Source: Pseudomonas sp. LRP2-20 (GTDB lineage Bacteria; Pseudomonadota; Gammaproteobacteria; Pseudomonadales; Pseudomonadaceae). Taken from it: a DNA stretch of 64,000 nucleotides. The position numbers and the translations under genes were made by a program. The stretch covers positions 5,156,001 to 5,220,000 of the forward strand of contig NZ_AP025944.1 in assembly GCF_024349685.1 (NCBI RefSeq). Reading direction: 5' to 3'. This document shows, piece by piece, positions 26,023 to 35,513 of the stretch (positions are counted from its first letter, which is position 1; each line of letters begins with the position of its first letter). The notes under the pieces are model-generated. The model did not search any database. It was given only the letters and a program-made list of their open reading frames with translations, and was not told where the DNA came from.

Positions 26023-27030
26023 CTAGTGATAGCCGTCTTCATGGGTCACCTTGCCGCGGAACACATAGTAGCTCCAGAAGGTATACATGAGGATGAACGG
26101 CAGGATGAACAACGTGCCCACCAGCATGAAGCCCTGGCTTTGCGGCGGCGCTGCGGCATCCCAGATCGAGATCGACGGCGGGATGATGTTCGGCCACAGG
26201 CTGATGCCCAGCCCGCTGTAACCCAGGAAGATCAGCACCAGGGTAAGCAGGAATGGCGTGTAGTGCGCATTGCGCGCCACCGCCTTGAGCAGGCCATAGA
26301 AGGTCACCAGCACCAACAGCGGCACGGGCATGAACCAGAACAGGTTGGGCATGCTGAACCAGCGGTCGGCAATCTGTGGATACGCGATCGGGGTCCACAG
26401 GCTGACGATGCCGATCACTGCCAGCAGTACCAGCGCCAGCGGCCGGGCGAGGTCGTGCATCTTCAATTGCAGGTCGCCCTCGGTCTTCATGATCAGCCAG
26501 GTACAGCCCAGCAGGGTGTATGCGACGATCAGGCCCAGGCCGCAGAACAGGCTGAACGGTGTCAGCCAGTCGAGGGTGCCACCGGCGAAGTGCCGGTCGA
26601 CCACCTTGAAGCCTTCGAGGAAGGCCCCCAGCGCCACACCTTGGAAGAACGTGGCGACCAGCGAGCCACCGATGAACGCCTTGTCCCACAGATGGCGCTT
26701 GTCGGCCGTGGCCTTGAAGCGGAACTCGAAGGCCACGCCCCGGAAGATCAGGCCGATCAGCATCAGGATCAGTGGCAGGTACAGCGCCTCGAGCACCACC
26801 GCGTAGGCCATCGGGAATGCCCCGAACAGCCCGGCGCCGCCCAGTACCAGCCAGGTTTCGTTGCCGTCCCACACAGGGGCGACGGTATTCATCATCACAT
26901 CGCGGTCACGCTCGCCCTTGACGAAGGGGAAGAGCATGCCGATACCCAGGTCGAAACCATCCATCACCACATACATCATGACGCCGAAGATGATGATCAC
27001 GGCCCAGATCAGCGGAAGGTCGATACCCAT
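26023..27030 (-). CDS. cioB: Cyanide-insensitive quinol oxidase subunit II
   Basis: 335 aa CydB-family subunit with about 8-9 membrane helices. MDGFDLGIGMLFPFV and the DGNETWLVLGGAGLFGAFP stretch are family signatures. It pairs with CioA to form the bd-type, cyanide-insensitive ubiquinol oxidase. It begins 3 nt after the cioA stop. Confidence 0.94.
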   Translation of the reverse strand: MGIDLPLIWAVIIIFGVMMYVVMDGFDLGIGMLFPFVKGERDRDVMMNTVAPVWDGNETWLVLGGAGLFGAFPMAYAVVLEALYLPLILMLIGLIFRGVAFEFRFKATADKRHLWDKAFIGGSLVATFFQGVALGAFLEGFKVVDRHFAGGTLDWLTPFSLFCGLGLIVAYTLLGCTWLIMKTEGDLQLKMHDLARPLALVLLAVIGIVSLWTPIAYPQIADRWFSMPNLFWFMPVPLLVLVTFYGLLKAVARNAHYTPFLLTLVLIFLGYSGLGISLWPNIIPPSISIWDAAAPPQSQGFMLVGTLFILPFILMYTFWSYYVFRGKVTHEDGYH

Positions 27031-27033
27031 GGC

Positions 27034-28455
27034 TCAGTTCCCCTTGCTCAGGCTGGCGGAATCATCGGCGGCGGACAGTGGCCGCGCCTGCGTACGAGTG
27101 GTGCCAGGGCCACCGGGGTTATGCTCGTCGCCCTCGCCTGTCTGCGGGCCTTTGCGCACAAGGCGCATCATGTAGCCGAGGCCGGTACCGAACAGGGCGA
27201 AATACACCACCACGAACGCCACCAGGGTGAAGCCAAGCTGTGCATAACTGTGGTTGGACACGCCATCGGCGGTACGCAACAGGCCATACACCACCCACGG
27301 CTGGCGACCGATCTCGGTAGTGAACCAGCCGGCGAGCAACGCGATCAGGCCGGACGGGCCCATCCACAGGGCCAGGTACAGGAACGGCCGCGAGGTGTAG
27401 AGCGTGCCGCGCTTGCGTAGCCACAGGCTCCACAGGCCGACGAAGATCATCAGGAAACCGAGCCCGACCATGACCCGGAACGACCAGAACACAATGGTCG
27501 AATTGGGCCGGTCCTCAGGCGGGAACTCCTTCATTGCCGGCACCTGCTTGTCCAGGCTGTGGGTCAGGATCAGGCTACCAAGCGCCGGGATCTCGACCTT
27601 GAAGCGGGTGGTTTCGGCCTTCATGTCGGGGATGCCGAACAGGATCAGCGGGGTCGGCTCACCGGGCACGTTCTCCCAGTGGCCTTCGATCGCGGCGATC
27701 TTCACCGGCTGGTGCTTGAGCGTGTTGAGGCCGTGGAAGTCACCGATCACCGCCTGGATCGGGGCAACGATCAGGGCCATCCACATGGCCATCGACAGCA
27801 TCTTGCGCACTGCCGGGTTGTCACGCCCGCGCAGCAGATGCCAGGCTGCCGAGGCACCGACGAAGAACGCCGTGGACACGAACGCGGCGGTGGCCATATG
27901 CATGAGGCGATAAGGGAACGATGGGTTGAACACCACCGCCAGCCAGTCCACTGGCACCACCCGGCCATCGATGATCTCGTGGCCCTGCGGGGTCTGCATC
28001 CAGCTGTTGGAAGCCAGAATCCAGAAAGTCGATACCAGGGTGCCAAGGGCCACCATCACCGTGGAGAAGAAGTGCAGCCCACGGCCGACACGGTTCCAGC
28101 CGAACAGCATGACACCCAGGAAGCCCGCCTCGAGGAAGAAGGCTGTCAGCACCTCGTAGGTGAGCAACGGGCCGGTAATGGCGCCAGCGAAGTCGGAGAA
28201 TCGGCTCCAGTTGGTGCCGAACTGGTAGGCCATGACCAGGCCAGAGACCACGCCCATGCCGAAGTTGACGGCGAAGATCTTCGACCAGAAGTGGTAGAGG
28301 TCACGGTAAACCTGGTTGTTGGTCCGCAGCCAGAGGCCTTCGAGGACTGCCAGGTAGCTCGCCAGGCCGATGGTGATGGCCGGGAACAGGATGTGGAACG
28401 ACACGGTAAAGGCAAACTGCATTCGGGCGAGCTCTAAGGCCTCTATTCCGAACAT
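27034..28455 (-). CDS. cioA: Cyanide-insensitive quinol oxidase subunit I
   Basis: 473 aa CydA-family subunit. His21 in FTVSFHILFP is the high-spin heme ligand position. The GRQPW quinol-site motif (about residue 390) and a short Q-loop are typical of CIO rather than E. coli CydAB. It reduces oxygen to water with quinol, giving respiration at low oxygen or with cyanide. GAGGAAGCACC precedes the ATG. An ANR-type box lies about 175 bp upstream. Confidence 0.95.
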   Translation of the reverse strand: MFGIEALELARMQFAFTVSFHILFPAITIGLASYLAVLEGLWLRTNNQVYRDLYHFWSKIFAVNFGMGVVSGLVMAYQFGTNWSRFSDFAGAITGPLLTYEVLTAFFLEAGFLGVMLFGWNRVGRGLHFFSTVMVALGTLVSTFWILASNSWMQTPQGHEIIDGRVVPVDWLAVVFNPSFPYRLMHMATAAFVSTAFFVGASAAWHLLRGRDNPAVRKMLSMAMWMALIVAPIQAVIGDFHGLNTLKHQPVKIAAIEGHWENVPGEPTPLILFGIPDMKAETTRFKVEIPALGSLILTHSLDKQVPAMKEFPPEDRPNSTIVFWSFRVMVGLGFLMIFVGLWSLWLRKRGTLYTSRPFLYLALWMGPSGLIALLAGWFTTEIGRQPWVVYGLLRTADGVSNHSYAQLGFTLVAFVVVYFALFGTGLGYMMRLVRKGPQTGEGDEHNPGGPGTTRTQARPLSAADDSASLSKGN

Positions 28456-28582
28456 GGTGCTTCCTCTTCAGATAATCCGGCGTCCGGGCTTGTGGCCCCG
28501 TCGCCCACTGCCCCCACGGTAGTCGAGTGCGGCACGTTGGAATTGTTCTGTTCGATCGCAGGGATTCCGGCCCAAGGGCCAA

Positions 28583-28622
28583 TTCGTTGCCCGTTCGTTG
28601 CCCGTTCGTTGCAAAAGCAACG
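28583..28622. repeat. 11-bp tandem repeat and hairpin upstream of cioA
   Basis: TTCGTTGCCCG occurs twice in tandem (28583-28593, 28594-28604), with a partial third copy TTCGTTGC (28605-28612). The last overlaps a hairpin CGTTGC-AAAA-GCAACG at 28607-28622. The period is one helical turn, and the array is next to the ANR-type box. It could be a protein-binding array or a replication-slippage product. Confidence 0.8.
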
Positions 28623-28623
28623 A

Positions 28624-28637
28624 TTGATCCAGATCAA
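28624..28637. promoter_or_regulatory. ANR/FNR-type box
   Basis: TTGATCCAGATCAA is a perfect match to the ANR/FNR consensus TTGAT-N4-ATCAA. It lies in the 367-bp gap between cioA (start 28455) and the MFS gene (start 28823). Control of cio by ANR is known in pseudomonads. The rest of the gap holds no gene. Confidence 0.82.
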
Positions 28638-28822
28638 CGACGTTTAGGAAGCATAGTCCCGAATGGCCCGCAGGGCGGTGTGGTTGTTTGCCGCGTGACC
28701 GGTTGCCCCACCCTCTTTCGCGAAGCGTTTAAAAGTGCCGATCACGGCAAACAGTAACCGTTTGTTACAAACAGATGATACGCTGCGGGCCCCTCTACTG
28801 CGCCGAGGCCAACAGGTTTCCG

Positions 28823-30043
28823 ATGTCCGATTCCGCACCGCAGTTGTTGCGTCACCACCGCCCCTTCATCGCCTTCTGGCTGGCTCGGGTGTTCACCGCC
28901 AGCGGCTTCCAGATGCTCACCGTGGCCATTGGCTGGCACCTCTACCAGCTGACCGGCAACGTGCTCGACCTGGGCCTGGTCGGCCTGGTCGAATTCGCCC
29001 CGCGAGTGCTGTTCATGCTGCACACCGGGCACGTCGCCGACCGCTATGACCGACGCAAGGTCGCGGCACTGTGCCAGACCTTGCAGGGGCTGATCGCCCT
29101 GGCGCTGGCCGTGGGCAGCGCCACCGACAACGTCAGCCGCGAACTTATCTTCGCTTTGGCCTTCCTGCTCGGTGCCACCCGCTCGTTCGAGATGCCGGCG
29201 ACCCAGGCGCTGCTGCCCAACGTGGTGCCTCCCGGGCTGTTCCCGCGGGCGGTAGCCGCTTCAGCCTCGGCGACCCAGGCAGCCACCATCGTCGCCCCGG
29301 CCGTGGGCGGCTTCCTGTACGCATTCGGCAGCATCTGGGTGTATGGCCCGACCGTAGCGCTGTACGCCATCGCCTGCCTGTTGATGCTCAGCCTCGACTC
29401 GCGCCAGCAGGTGCCGCAGCGCGGCCGCGCCAGTATCGAGTCGCTGATGGCCGGGATCCGCTTCATCCGCAGCCGCCCAGACATCCTCGGGGCCATCTCG
29501 CTGGACCTGTTCGCCGTGCTGCTCGGTGGTGCTACCGCCTTGCTGCCGGTGTTCGCCAAGGACATCCTGCTCACCGGCCCATGGGGCCTGGGCCTGCTGC
29601 GCTCGGCACCGGCGGTGGGGGCTCTGCTGATGTCGCTGTGGCTGGCGCGGTTCCCGGTCGAGCGCAAGGTTGGCCGCACCATGTTCACCGCCGTCGGGTT
29701 GTTCGGCGTGGCGACCATTGCCTTTGGCCTGTCGACTTCGTTCTGGTTCTCCCTGGCGGTGCTGGTGGTGCTGGGCGCGGCGGACATGATCAGCATGGTC
29801 ATCCGCGGCGCCTTCGTGCAACTGGAAACGCCGGACGAAATGCGCGGACGGGTGAGCGCGGTGAACGGGTTGTTCATCGGCGCGTCGAACCAGCTGGGTG
29901 AGTTCGAGTCCGGGGTGACGGCGCACTGGTTCGGCACGGTGCCGGCGGTGGTGCTGGGAGGCGTCGGTACGCTGGTGGTGACCGGGGTGTGGATAAAGTT
30001 GTTCCCCACACTGGCCAAGCGCGACCGGTTGCACAACGAATGA
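28823..30043 (+). CDS. MFS transporter, EntS-like
   Basis: 406 aa with about 12 membrane helices. The loop motif GHVADRYDRRKV (MFS motif A) is at about residues 73-84, and RSFEMPATQALLPNVVP matches the EntS / MFS_3 subgroup of siderophore and drug exporters. The substrate is unknown. ATG 28823 was chosen as the start of homology (MSDSAPQLLRHHRPF). It is divergent from cio and is followed by a REP pair. Confidence 0.85.
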   Translation: MSDSAPQLLRHHRPFIAFWLARVFTASGFQMLTVAIGWHLYQLTGNVLDLGLVGLVEFAPRVLFMLHTGHVADRYDRRKVAALCQTLQGLIALALAVGSATDNVSRELIFALAFLLGATRSFEMPATQALLPNVVPPGLFPRAVAASASATQAATIVAPAVGGFLYAFGSIWVYGPTVALYAIACLLMLSLDSRQQVPQRGRASIESLMAGIRFIRSRPDILGAISLDLFAVLLGGATALLPVFAKDILLTGPWGLGLLRSAPAVGALLMSLWLARFPVERKVGRTMFTAVGLFGVATIAFGLSTSFWFSLAVLVVLGAADMISMVIRGAFVQLETPDEMRGRVSAVNGLFIGASNQLGEFESGVTAHWFGTVPAVVLGGVGTLVVTGVWIKLFPTLAKRDRLHNE

Positions 30044-30050
30044 TGCGTTT

Positions 30051-30160
30051 ACCGGTGCCGGCCTCTTCGCGGGCAAGCCCGCTCCCACAGGTACGGTGCA
30101 GCTCTCGAAACCTGCAATCCCTGTGGGAACGGGCTTGCCCGCTAAGAGGCCGGTACAGGC
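30051..30160. repeat. REP palindrome pair
   Basis: Inverted REP units (GGCCTCTTCGCGGGCAAGCC with its complement ending GAGGCCGG) sit at 30059-30091 and 30121-30152, after the MFS stop. The rest of the 279-bp gap up to the AzgA-type gene contains CGCGGCTTTTTTCCGC but no gene. Confidence 0.88.
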
Positions 30161-30322
30161 TAAAGATAAGCCATTCCCCAACGGCGATAGGCCCCCGCCG
30201 AGCATGCTGGTATGATGCGCGGCTTTTTTCCGCCCCACACAAAACCACGGCATCCGCTACGGTCTGTGCTTTGCTGATGGGGTCGATACATTCACGGCGC
30301 GAGGGCGCCCTGGGGAGCGGGC

Positions 30323-31618
30323 ATGCTGGAAAGGCTGTTTCAACTAAGAGCACACAACACCAACGTGCGCACCGAGATTCTTGCGGGCGTCACCACCTTC
30401 CTGGCCATGGCCTACATCCTGTTCGTCAACCCGAGCATCCTCGGCGAGACCGGCATGGACAAAGGCGCGATCTTCGTCGCCACCTGCCTGGCCGCCGCCA
30501 TCGGCTCGACCACCATGGGCCTGATCGCCAACTACCCGATCGCCCTGGCGCCGGGCATGGGCCTGAACGCGTTCTTCACCTACACCGTGGTCCTGCACAT
30601 GGGCCACACCTGGCAGGTGGCACTGGGCGCGGTGTTTCTCTCGGCGGTGATGTTCTTCCTGCTGTCGATCTTCCGCATCCGCGAATGGATCGTGAACAGC
30701 ATCCCGCTGCCGCTGCGTTCGGCGATTGCCGCGGGTATCGGCCTGTTCCTGGCGTTCATCGCCCTGCATAACGCCGGTATCGTCGTCGATAACCCGGCGA
30801 CCCTGGTGGGCCTGGGCGACCTCAAGCAGCCGGCGCCAATTCTCGCCACCCTGGGCTTCTTCCTGATCGTCGGCCTCGAGTCGCTGAAGGTCCGTGGCGC
30901 GGTGCTGATCGGCATCCTGGCCGTGACCATCGCCTCGATCCTGATGGGCGTGACGCCGTTCGGCGGCGTAGTGTCGATGCCGCCGTCGCTGGCGCCGACC
31001 TTCCTCCAGCTGGACATCAAGGGCGCCCTCGACGTGGGCCTGGTCAGCGTGATCTTCGCCTTCCTGTTCGTCGACCTGTTCGACAACTCCGGCACCCTGA
31101 TTGGCGTCGCCAAGCGCGCCGGCCTGATGGGTAAGGACGGCCACATGCCGAAGATGGGCCGTGCCCTGATCGCCGACAGCACCGCGGCCATGGCCGGTTC
31201 CTTGCTGGGCACCTCGACCACCACCAGCTACATTGAATCCGCAGCTGGCGTGAGCGCCGGGGGCCGCACCGGCCTGACCGCCATCGTGGTCGCCATCCTG
31301 TTCCTGCTGGCCCTGTTCTTCGCCCCGCTGGCCGGTAGCGTGCCAGCCTTCGCCACCGCCCCGGCGCTGCTGTTCGTCGCCGTGCTGATGGCCTCGGGCC
31401 TGGCGGAAATCAACTGGGACGATGTCACCGAAGCCGCCCCGGTGGTGGTGACCGCCCTGGCGATGCCGCTGACCTACTCGATCGCCAACGGCATCGCCTT
31501 CGGTTTCATCTCCTGGACCGCCGTCAAGCTGATTTCTGGCCGCCACCGCGACCTGAACCCGGCCCTGGTGATCCTCTCCATCCTGTTCGTCATCAAGCTG
31601 GGCTGGTTCAACGCATGA
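30323..31618 (+). CDS. AzgA-type adenine/guanine/hypoxanthine permease
   Basis: 431 aa NCS2 carrier of the AzgA/PurP/GhxP group. Signatures are [30 protein letters not shown], the acidic LFDNSGTL segment and [14 protein letters not shown]. It imports purine bases with protons; which base cannot be decided. GGGGAG precedes ATG 30323. Its last codon overlaps the trmA start (ATGA), so the two are coupled. Confidence 0.88.
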   Translation: MLERLFQLRAHNTNVRTEILAGVTTFLAMAYILFVNPSILGETGMDKGAIFVATCLAAAIGSTTMGLIANYPIALAPGMGLNAFFTYTVVLHMGHTWQVALGAVFLSAVMFFLLSIFRIREWIVNSIPLPLRSAIAAGIGLFLAFIALHNAGIVVDNPATLVGLGDLKQPAPILATLGFFLIVGLESLKVRGAVLIGILAVTIASILMGVTPFGGVVSMPPSLAPTFLQLDIKGALDVGLVSVIFAFLFVDLFDNSGTLIGVAKRAGLMGKDGHMPKMGRALIADSTAAMAGSLLGTSTTTSYIESAAGVSAGGRTGLTAIVVAILFLLALFFAPLAGSVPAFATAPALLFVAVLMASGLAEINWDDVTEAAPVVVTALAMPLTYSIANGIAFGFISWTAVKLISGRHRDLNPALVILSILFVIKLGWFNA

Positions 31619-32700
31619 GTGCTGTCTTCGACCCCACCGCCTACGACACCCAGCTCGAGGGCAAAGTCGCTCGCCTGCGCGAGCTGCTGGCGCCCTTTGG
31701 CGCGCCGGAACCGGCCGTTTTCGACTCGCCGCGCGAGCATTACCGGCTACGCGCCGAGTTCCGCCTGTGGCGCGAGGACGGCCAGCGCCACTATGCGATG
31801 TTCGCCCCGGGCGAGAAGCACAAGGCGATCCTGATCGACGATTTCCCTATCGCCAGCCAGCGCATCAACGAGTTGATGCCGCGCCTGAAAGCCGCCTGGC
31901 AGGCCAGTGAGGCGCTGAGCAACCGCCTGTTCCAGGTGGAGTTCCTCACCACCCTGGCCGGCGATGCCATGGTCACCCTGTGCTATCACCGCCCACTGGA
32001 CGAAGCCTGGGAAGTGGCGGCCCGGCAGCTGGCCGAAGACCTGGGCGTGAGCCTGGTCGGCCGCTCGAAGGGCAAGCGCCTGGTGATCGGCCGCGACTAC
32101 GCGGTGGAAAAGCTCGAAGTCGCCGGTCGCGTGTTCAGCTACCGGCAACCGGAAGGCGCGTTCACCCAGCCCAACGGCGCGGTGAACCAGAAGATGCTGA
32201 GCTGGGCCTTCGAGGCCATCGGCGAGCGTGAGGACGACTTGCTGGAGCTGTATTGCGGCAACGGCAACTTCACCCTGCCACTGGCCACCCGCGTGCGCCA
32301 GGTGCTGGCCACCGAGATCAGCAAGACCTCGGTCAATGCCGCGCTGAGCAACCTCGACGAAAACGCTGTGGATAACGTGCGGCTGGTGCGCCTGTCGGCG
32401 GAAGAACTGACCCAGGCGCTGAATGAAGTGCGCCCGTTCCGGCGGCTGGAAGGGATCGACCTGAAAAGCTATGAGTTCGGCACGGTGTTCGTCGATCCAC
32501 CGCGTGCGGGGATGGACCCGGATACCTGCGAGCTGACCCGGCGATTCGAGCGGATCCTGTACATCTCGTGCAACCCGGAGACACTGGCGGCGAACATTGC
32601 CCAGTTGCAGGACACGCACCGCATCGAGCGTTGTGCGTTGTTCGACCAGTTCCCCTATACCCACCACATGGAAAGTGGCGTCCTGCTGGTTCGGCGTTGA
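31615..32700 (+). CDS. trmA: tRNA (uracil54-C5)-methyltransferase TrmA
   Basis: 361 aa. It makes 5-methyluridine (ribothymidine) at position 54 of tRNAs. The SAM loop is [14 protein letters not shown], the RNA-methylase motif is DPPRAGM, the catalytic Cys is in [13 protein letters not shown] and the general base Glu is in [11 protein letters not shown]. The length matches E. coli TrmA. It overlaps the purine permease gene by 4 nt. Confidence 0.95.
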   Translation: MSAVFDPTAYDTQLEGKVARLRELLAPFGAPEPAVFDSPREHYRLRAEFRLWREDGQRHYAMFAPGEKHKAILIDDFPIASQRINELMPRLKAAWQASEALSNRLFQVEFLTTLAGDAMVTLCYHRPLDEAWEVAARQLAEDLGVSLVGRSKGKRLVIGRDYAVEKLEVAGRVFSYRQPEGAFTQPNGAVNQKMLSWAFEAIGEREDDLLELYCGNGNFTLPLATRVRQVLATEISKTSVNAALSNLDENAVDNVRLVRLSAEELTQALNEVRPFRRLEGIDLKSYEFGTVFVDPPRAGMDPDTCELTRRFERILYISCNPETLAANIAQLQDTHRIERCALFDQFPYTHHMESGVLLVRR

Positions 32701-32712
32701 CCGATAGATTGC

Positions 32713-32833
32713 GGGGGCCGCTTTGCGGCCCATCGCCGGCAAGCGCGGCTCCCACAGGTACAGCGCCAACCTCGAGGTTTGCACTCTACCTGTGGGAGCC
32801 GCGCTTGCCGGCGATGGGCTGCAAAGCAGCCCC
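32713..32833. repeat. Inverted REP pair of a second sequence type
   Basis: GGGGCCGCTTTGCGGCC, then CATCGCCGGCAAGCGCGG, is mirrored by CCGCGCTTGCCGGCGATG and GGGCTGCAAAGCAGCCCC. The core CGCCGGCAAGC differs from the other REP units in the window. It lies between trmA and the convergent pcaG. Confidence 0.87.
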
Positions 32834-32842
32834 AGGCTTCAC

Positions 32843-33448
32843 TCAGAAGTCGAAGAAGACCGTCTCCCCTTCCCCCTGAATACGGATATCGAAGCGATAG
32901 GCCGTTTTCCCATCTACTTCGCAACGCTTGGCAATCAAGGTCTCGCGGCGCTGCGGCTGCTCGATCAGGTTGAGCACCGGGCACTTGGCATTGGCCTCGG
33001 CCTCGTCATCGAAGTACAGACGCGTGTGCAGGTGGATGTTGATCCCCCGGGCAAACAGGCTGATGTTGATGTGCGGCGCCATCGGCACGCCTGCAGCGTT
33101 GTTCACTACCCCTGGCTTGACCGTGTGCGCGGTCCACTCGCCGGCATCGAAGGTGGTGGCGGTGCGGCCGAAGCTGTTGAAGGCGTTTTCCAGGTTGTAG
33201 GCATCCTGATACTGGCCGTTGGCATCGGCCTGCCACAGCTCCAGGAACGAGTCACGCACCAGATGCCCGTTGCCGTCATACACGTGACCGATCAGCAGGA
33301 TGTGCTCGCCGGCAGCGTCCGGCTTGGCCAGGCGGTTCCAGATTTCCTGGTCGCGGGTCGGGTTGCCGGCCGCTTCCAGGGCCAGGCCGATGTGCACGTA
33401 GGGGCCGGCGGTCTGCGAGGGGGTTTCCGGCAGCAGTTCGATTGGCAT
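32843..33448 (-). CDS. pcaG: Protocatechuate 3,4-dioxygenase alpha subunit
   Basis: 201 aa, the length of the P. putida alpha subunit. MPIELLPETPSQTAGPYVHIG starts at ATG 33448, and SFLELWQADANG and HINISLFARGINIHLHTRLYF are family segments. The alpha subunit shapes the active site but lacks the iron-binding Tyr/His set of the beta subunit. It lies 10 nt after pcaH. The enzyme opens protocatechuate to beta-carboxy-cis,cis-muconate. Confidence 0.96.
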   Translation of the reverse strand: MPIELLPETPSQTAGPYVHIGLALEAAGNPTRDQEIWNRLAKPDAAGEHILLIGHVYDGNGHLVRDSFLELWQADANGQYQDAYNLENAFNSFGRTATTFDAGEWTAHTVKPGVVNNAAGVPMAPHINISLFARGINIHLHTRLYFDDEAEANAKCPVLNLIEQPQRRETLIAKRCEVDGKTAYRFDIRIQGEGETVFFDF

Positions 33449-33458
33449 GGCGGGGTCC

Positions 33459-34178
33459 TCAGCAGTTTTCGAAGTGGGTCTTGCGCTGGCCGCGCAGCAC
33501 GATGTCGAAGCGATACGCCAGGCAGTCCATCGGGTTGGCATTGCTCATGTCGAGCTTGGCGATCAACTGCTGCACGGCTTGCGGATTGGCGATCGACTTG
33601 ACGATCGGGCACATCGGGATCAGCGGGTCACCCTCGAAGTACAGCTGGGTGATCAGCTTGGTGGCGATCGCAGGGCCGCTGATGGCGAAATGGATGTGCG
33701 CCGGGCGCCAGTCGTTCGGCCCGTTGCGCCATGGGTACGGGCCCGGTTTGATGGTGCGGAAGCTGTAGTAGCCGTCGCGGTCGGTCAGGCAGCGGCCGAC
33801 ACCACCGAAGTTCGGATCAAGCGGCGCCAGGTAACGGTCGTTCTTGTGGCGGTAACGGCCGCCGGCGTTGGCTTGCCACATCTCCACCAGGGTGTTCGGC
33901 ACAGGCTTGCCGTACTGGTCGACGACGCGGCCGGCAACGATGATGCGCTCGCCGATCGGCAGGCCACCGTTGTTGAAGTTCAGCAGCAGGTCATGGTCAT
34001 GGGCACCGAAGCCCAGGTGGGAAAAGTCCGGGCCGGTGGTTTCGCTGATCGACTGCGGGATGCTGACCAGTGCCTGGCGCGGTGAGCGGGCAATGGAAGT
34101 CTTGTAGTCGGGCGTCAGGGCCTTCGGGTGCCAGTTGCGATCACGGATCACAAAGCGGCTGTTGTCCTGGGCGGGCAT
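33459..34178 (-). CDS. pcaH: Protocatechuate 3,4-dioxygenase beta subunit
   Basis: 239 aa. The Fe(III) ligands are all present: Tyr109 (GGRYRHKND), Tyr148 (PGPYPW), His161 and His163 (PAHIHF). Intradiol cleavage of protocatechuate is the entry to the beta-ketoadipate pathway. It is the first gene of pcaHG; a PcaQ-like palindrome lies about 113 bp upstream. No other pca gene is in the window. Confidence 0.97.
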   Translation of the reverse strand: MPAQDNSRFVIRDRNWHPKALTPDYKTSIARSPRQALVSIPQSISETTGPDFSHLGFGAHDHDLLLNFNNGGLPIGERIIVAGRVVDQYGKPVPNTLVEMWQANAGGRYRHKNDRYLAPLDPNFGGVGRCLTDRDGYYSFRTIKPGPYPWRNGPNDWRPAHIHFAISGPAIATKLITQLYFEGDPLIPMCPIVKSIANPQAVQQLIAKLDMSNANPMDCLAYRFDIVLRGQRKTHFENC

Positions 34179-34278
34179 GCCGGATTCCTCTCTTGGAATT
34201 ATGAGAACGCCTGTACACGGCAGGCGGACTTGCAGTTTCAGATAGGTCGCGCGTGATGAATATTGAAATCAGCCACCC

Positions 34279-34304
34279 AATACATAACCTAATGGTTATG
34301 TATT
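34279..34304. promoter_or_regulatory. PcaQ-like palindrome upstream of pcaHG
   Basis: The perfect inverted repeat has 11-bp arms AATACATAACC and GGTTATGTATT and a TAAT spacer. Its core ATAACC-N4-GGTTAT matches the binding motif described for the LysR regulator PcaQ in rhizobia (ATAACC-N4-GGTTAA). It is in the 188-bp gap between pcaH and the divergent metallopeptidase gene. Confidence 0.65.
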
Positions 34305-34366
34305 AGTGCCTTTGGCTGGGGTGATCTAGTATTTATCCCCATGTTTCACGCTCTGGAGAGCACCTC

Positions 34367-35257
34367 ATGGAATGGCGAAAAGGCCGACGCAGCGACAACG
34401 TGGTCGATGCCCGTGGCGAAGGCGGCGGCGGCGGTATGCGCTTTGGCGGCGGCAAGGGCCTGGGGCTTGGCGCAGTGCTGCTGATCGTCGGCATCGGCTG
34501 GCTCACCGGCCAGGACCCGCTGCAGATCCTTGGCCAGCTCGCCGGGCAGATGGACCAGCAGCAACAGCAGGCTGCGCCGAATGGCGCCGGCGGCAAGGCG
34601 CCACCGGCCAATGACGAACAGGCTCAGTTCGTTGCCTCGATCCTGGGTGACACCGAGGATACCTGGAAGGCCCTGTTCGCTCAGGCTGGCAAGCAATACC
34701 GCGATCCCAAACTGGTGCTGTTCAGCGGCCAGGTGAACTCCGCCTGCGGCTTTGCTTCTGCGGCGGTCGGGCCGTTCTACTGCCCGGCGGACCAACGGGT
34801 CTACCTGGACATGTCGTTCTTCCGCGAGATGGAAACCCGCTTCGCTGCGGCCGGCGACTTCGCCCAGGCCTACGTGATCGCCCACGAGATCGGCCACCAC
34901 GTGCAGACCTTGCTGGGTGTGTCGGCCAAGGTCGATGCTGCGCGGCGTGGCGGCCAGCGCATGGAAGGCGACAACGGCCTGCTGGTGCGCCAGGAGTTGC
35001 AAGCTGACTGCCTGGCCGGGGTGTGGGCGTATCAGGCGCAGAAGCGGCTGAACTGGCTGGAGCCTGGCGATGTCGAGGAGGCACTGAACGCGGCCAATGC
35101 CATTGGTGATGACCGGCTGCAGCAGCAGGGCCAGGGGCGCGTGGTGCCCGACTCCTTCACCCATGGCACCTCGGCGCAGCGGGTGCGCTGGTTCAAGGCC
35201 GGCTTTGCCCAGGGTAATGTGAACAGCTGCGATACCTTCAGCGCACGTAGCCTTTGA
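34367..35257 (+). CDS. YpfJ-family neutral zinc metallopeptidase
   Basis: 296 aa. A basic, Gly-rich N-terminus is followed by one membrane helix at residues about 31-47 and a Gln-rich linker. The catalytic domain contains His173-Glu174-Ile-Gly-His177 (HEIGHH) and the later QELQADCLAGVWA motif with the third ligand. It is a predicted membrane-anchored peptidase with unknown substrate. It is divergent from pcaHG and may share its promoter region. Confidence 0.9.
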   Translation: MEWRKGRRSDNVVDARGEGGGGGMRFGGGKGLGLGAVLLIVGIGWLTGQDPLQILGQLAGQMDQQQQQAAPNGAGGKAPPANDEQAQFVASILGDTEDTWKALFAQAGKQYRDPKLVLFSGQVNSACGFASAAVGPFYCPADQRVYLDMSFFREMETRFAAAGDFAQAYVIAHEIGHHVQTLLGVSAKVDAARRGGQRMEGDNGLLVRQELQADCLAGVWAYQAQKRLNWLEPGDVEEALNAANAIGDDRLQQQGQGRVVPDSFTHGTSAQRVRWFKAGFAQGNVNSCDTFSARSL

Positions 35258-35262
35258 GATCC

Positions 35263-35344
35263 TGGGCCGCTTTGCGGCTTCCACAAACTGGCGCAGCATC
35301 TGTGGCAGCCGTGCTTGCCGGCGATGGGCTGCCAAACAGCCTCC
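35263..35344. repeat. Degenerate REP pair (CGCCGGCAAGC type)
   Basis: GGGCCGCTTTGCGGCTTCC and the mirrored GGCGATGGGCTGCCAAACAG follow the metallopeptidase stop. The arms are partly decayed. Confidence 0.65.
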
Positions 35345-35513
35345 GCGATCTGCAAAAAGCAAACGTTTTCGCTAAGTTACAAATCAGCTGAAAAAGCGAT
35401 TCAGCTTTCCGTTCGTCGTGCCGATAACAGCAGCACGAATCAGCGGGCTCCCAGAACAACAACGCCCTGCGATCGATGATCAAGTGAGCGAATGAATTTT
35501 CTGGAGAGCGTGC

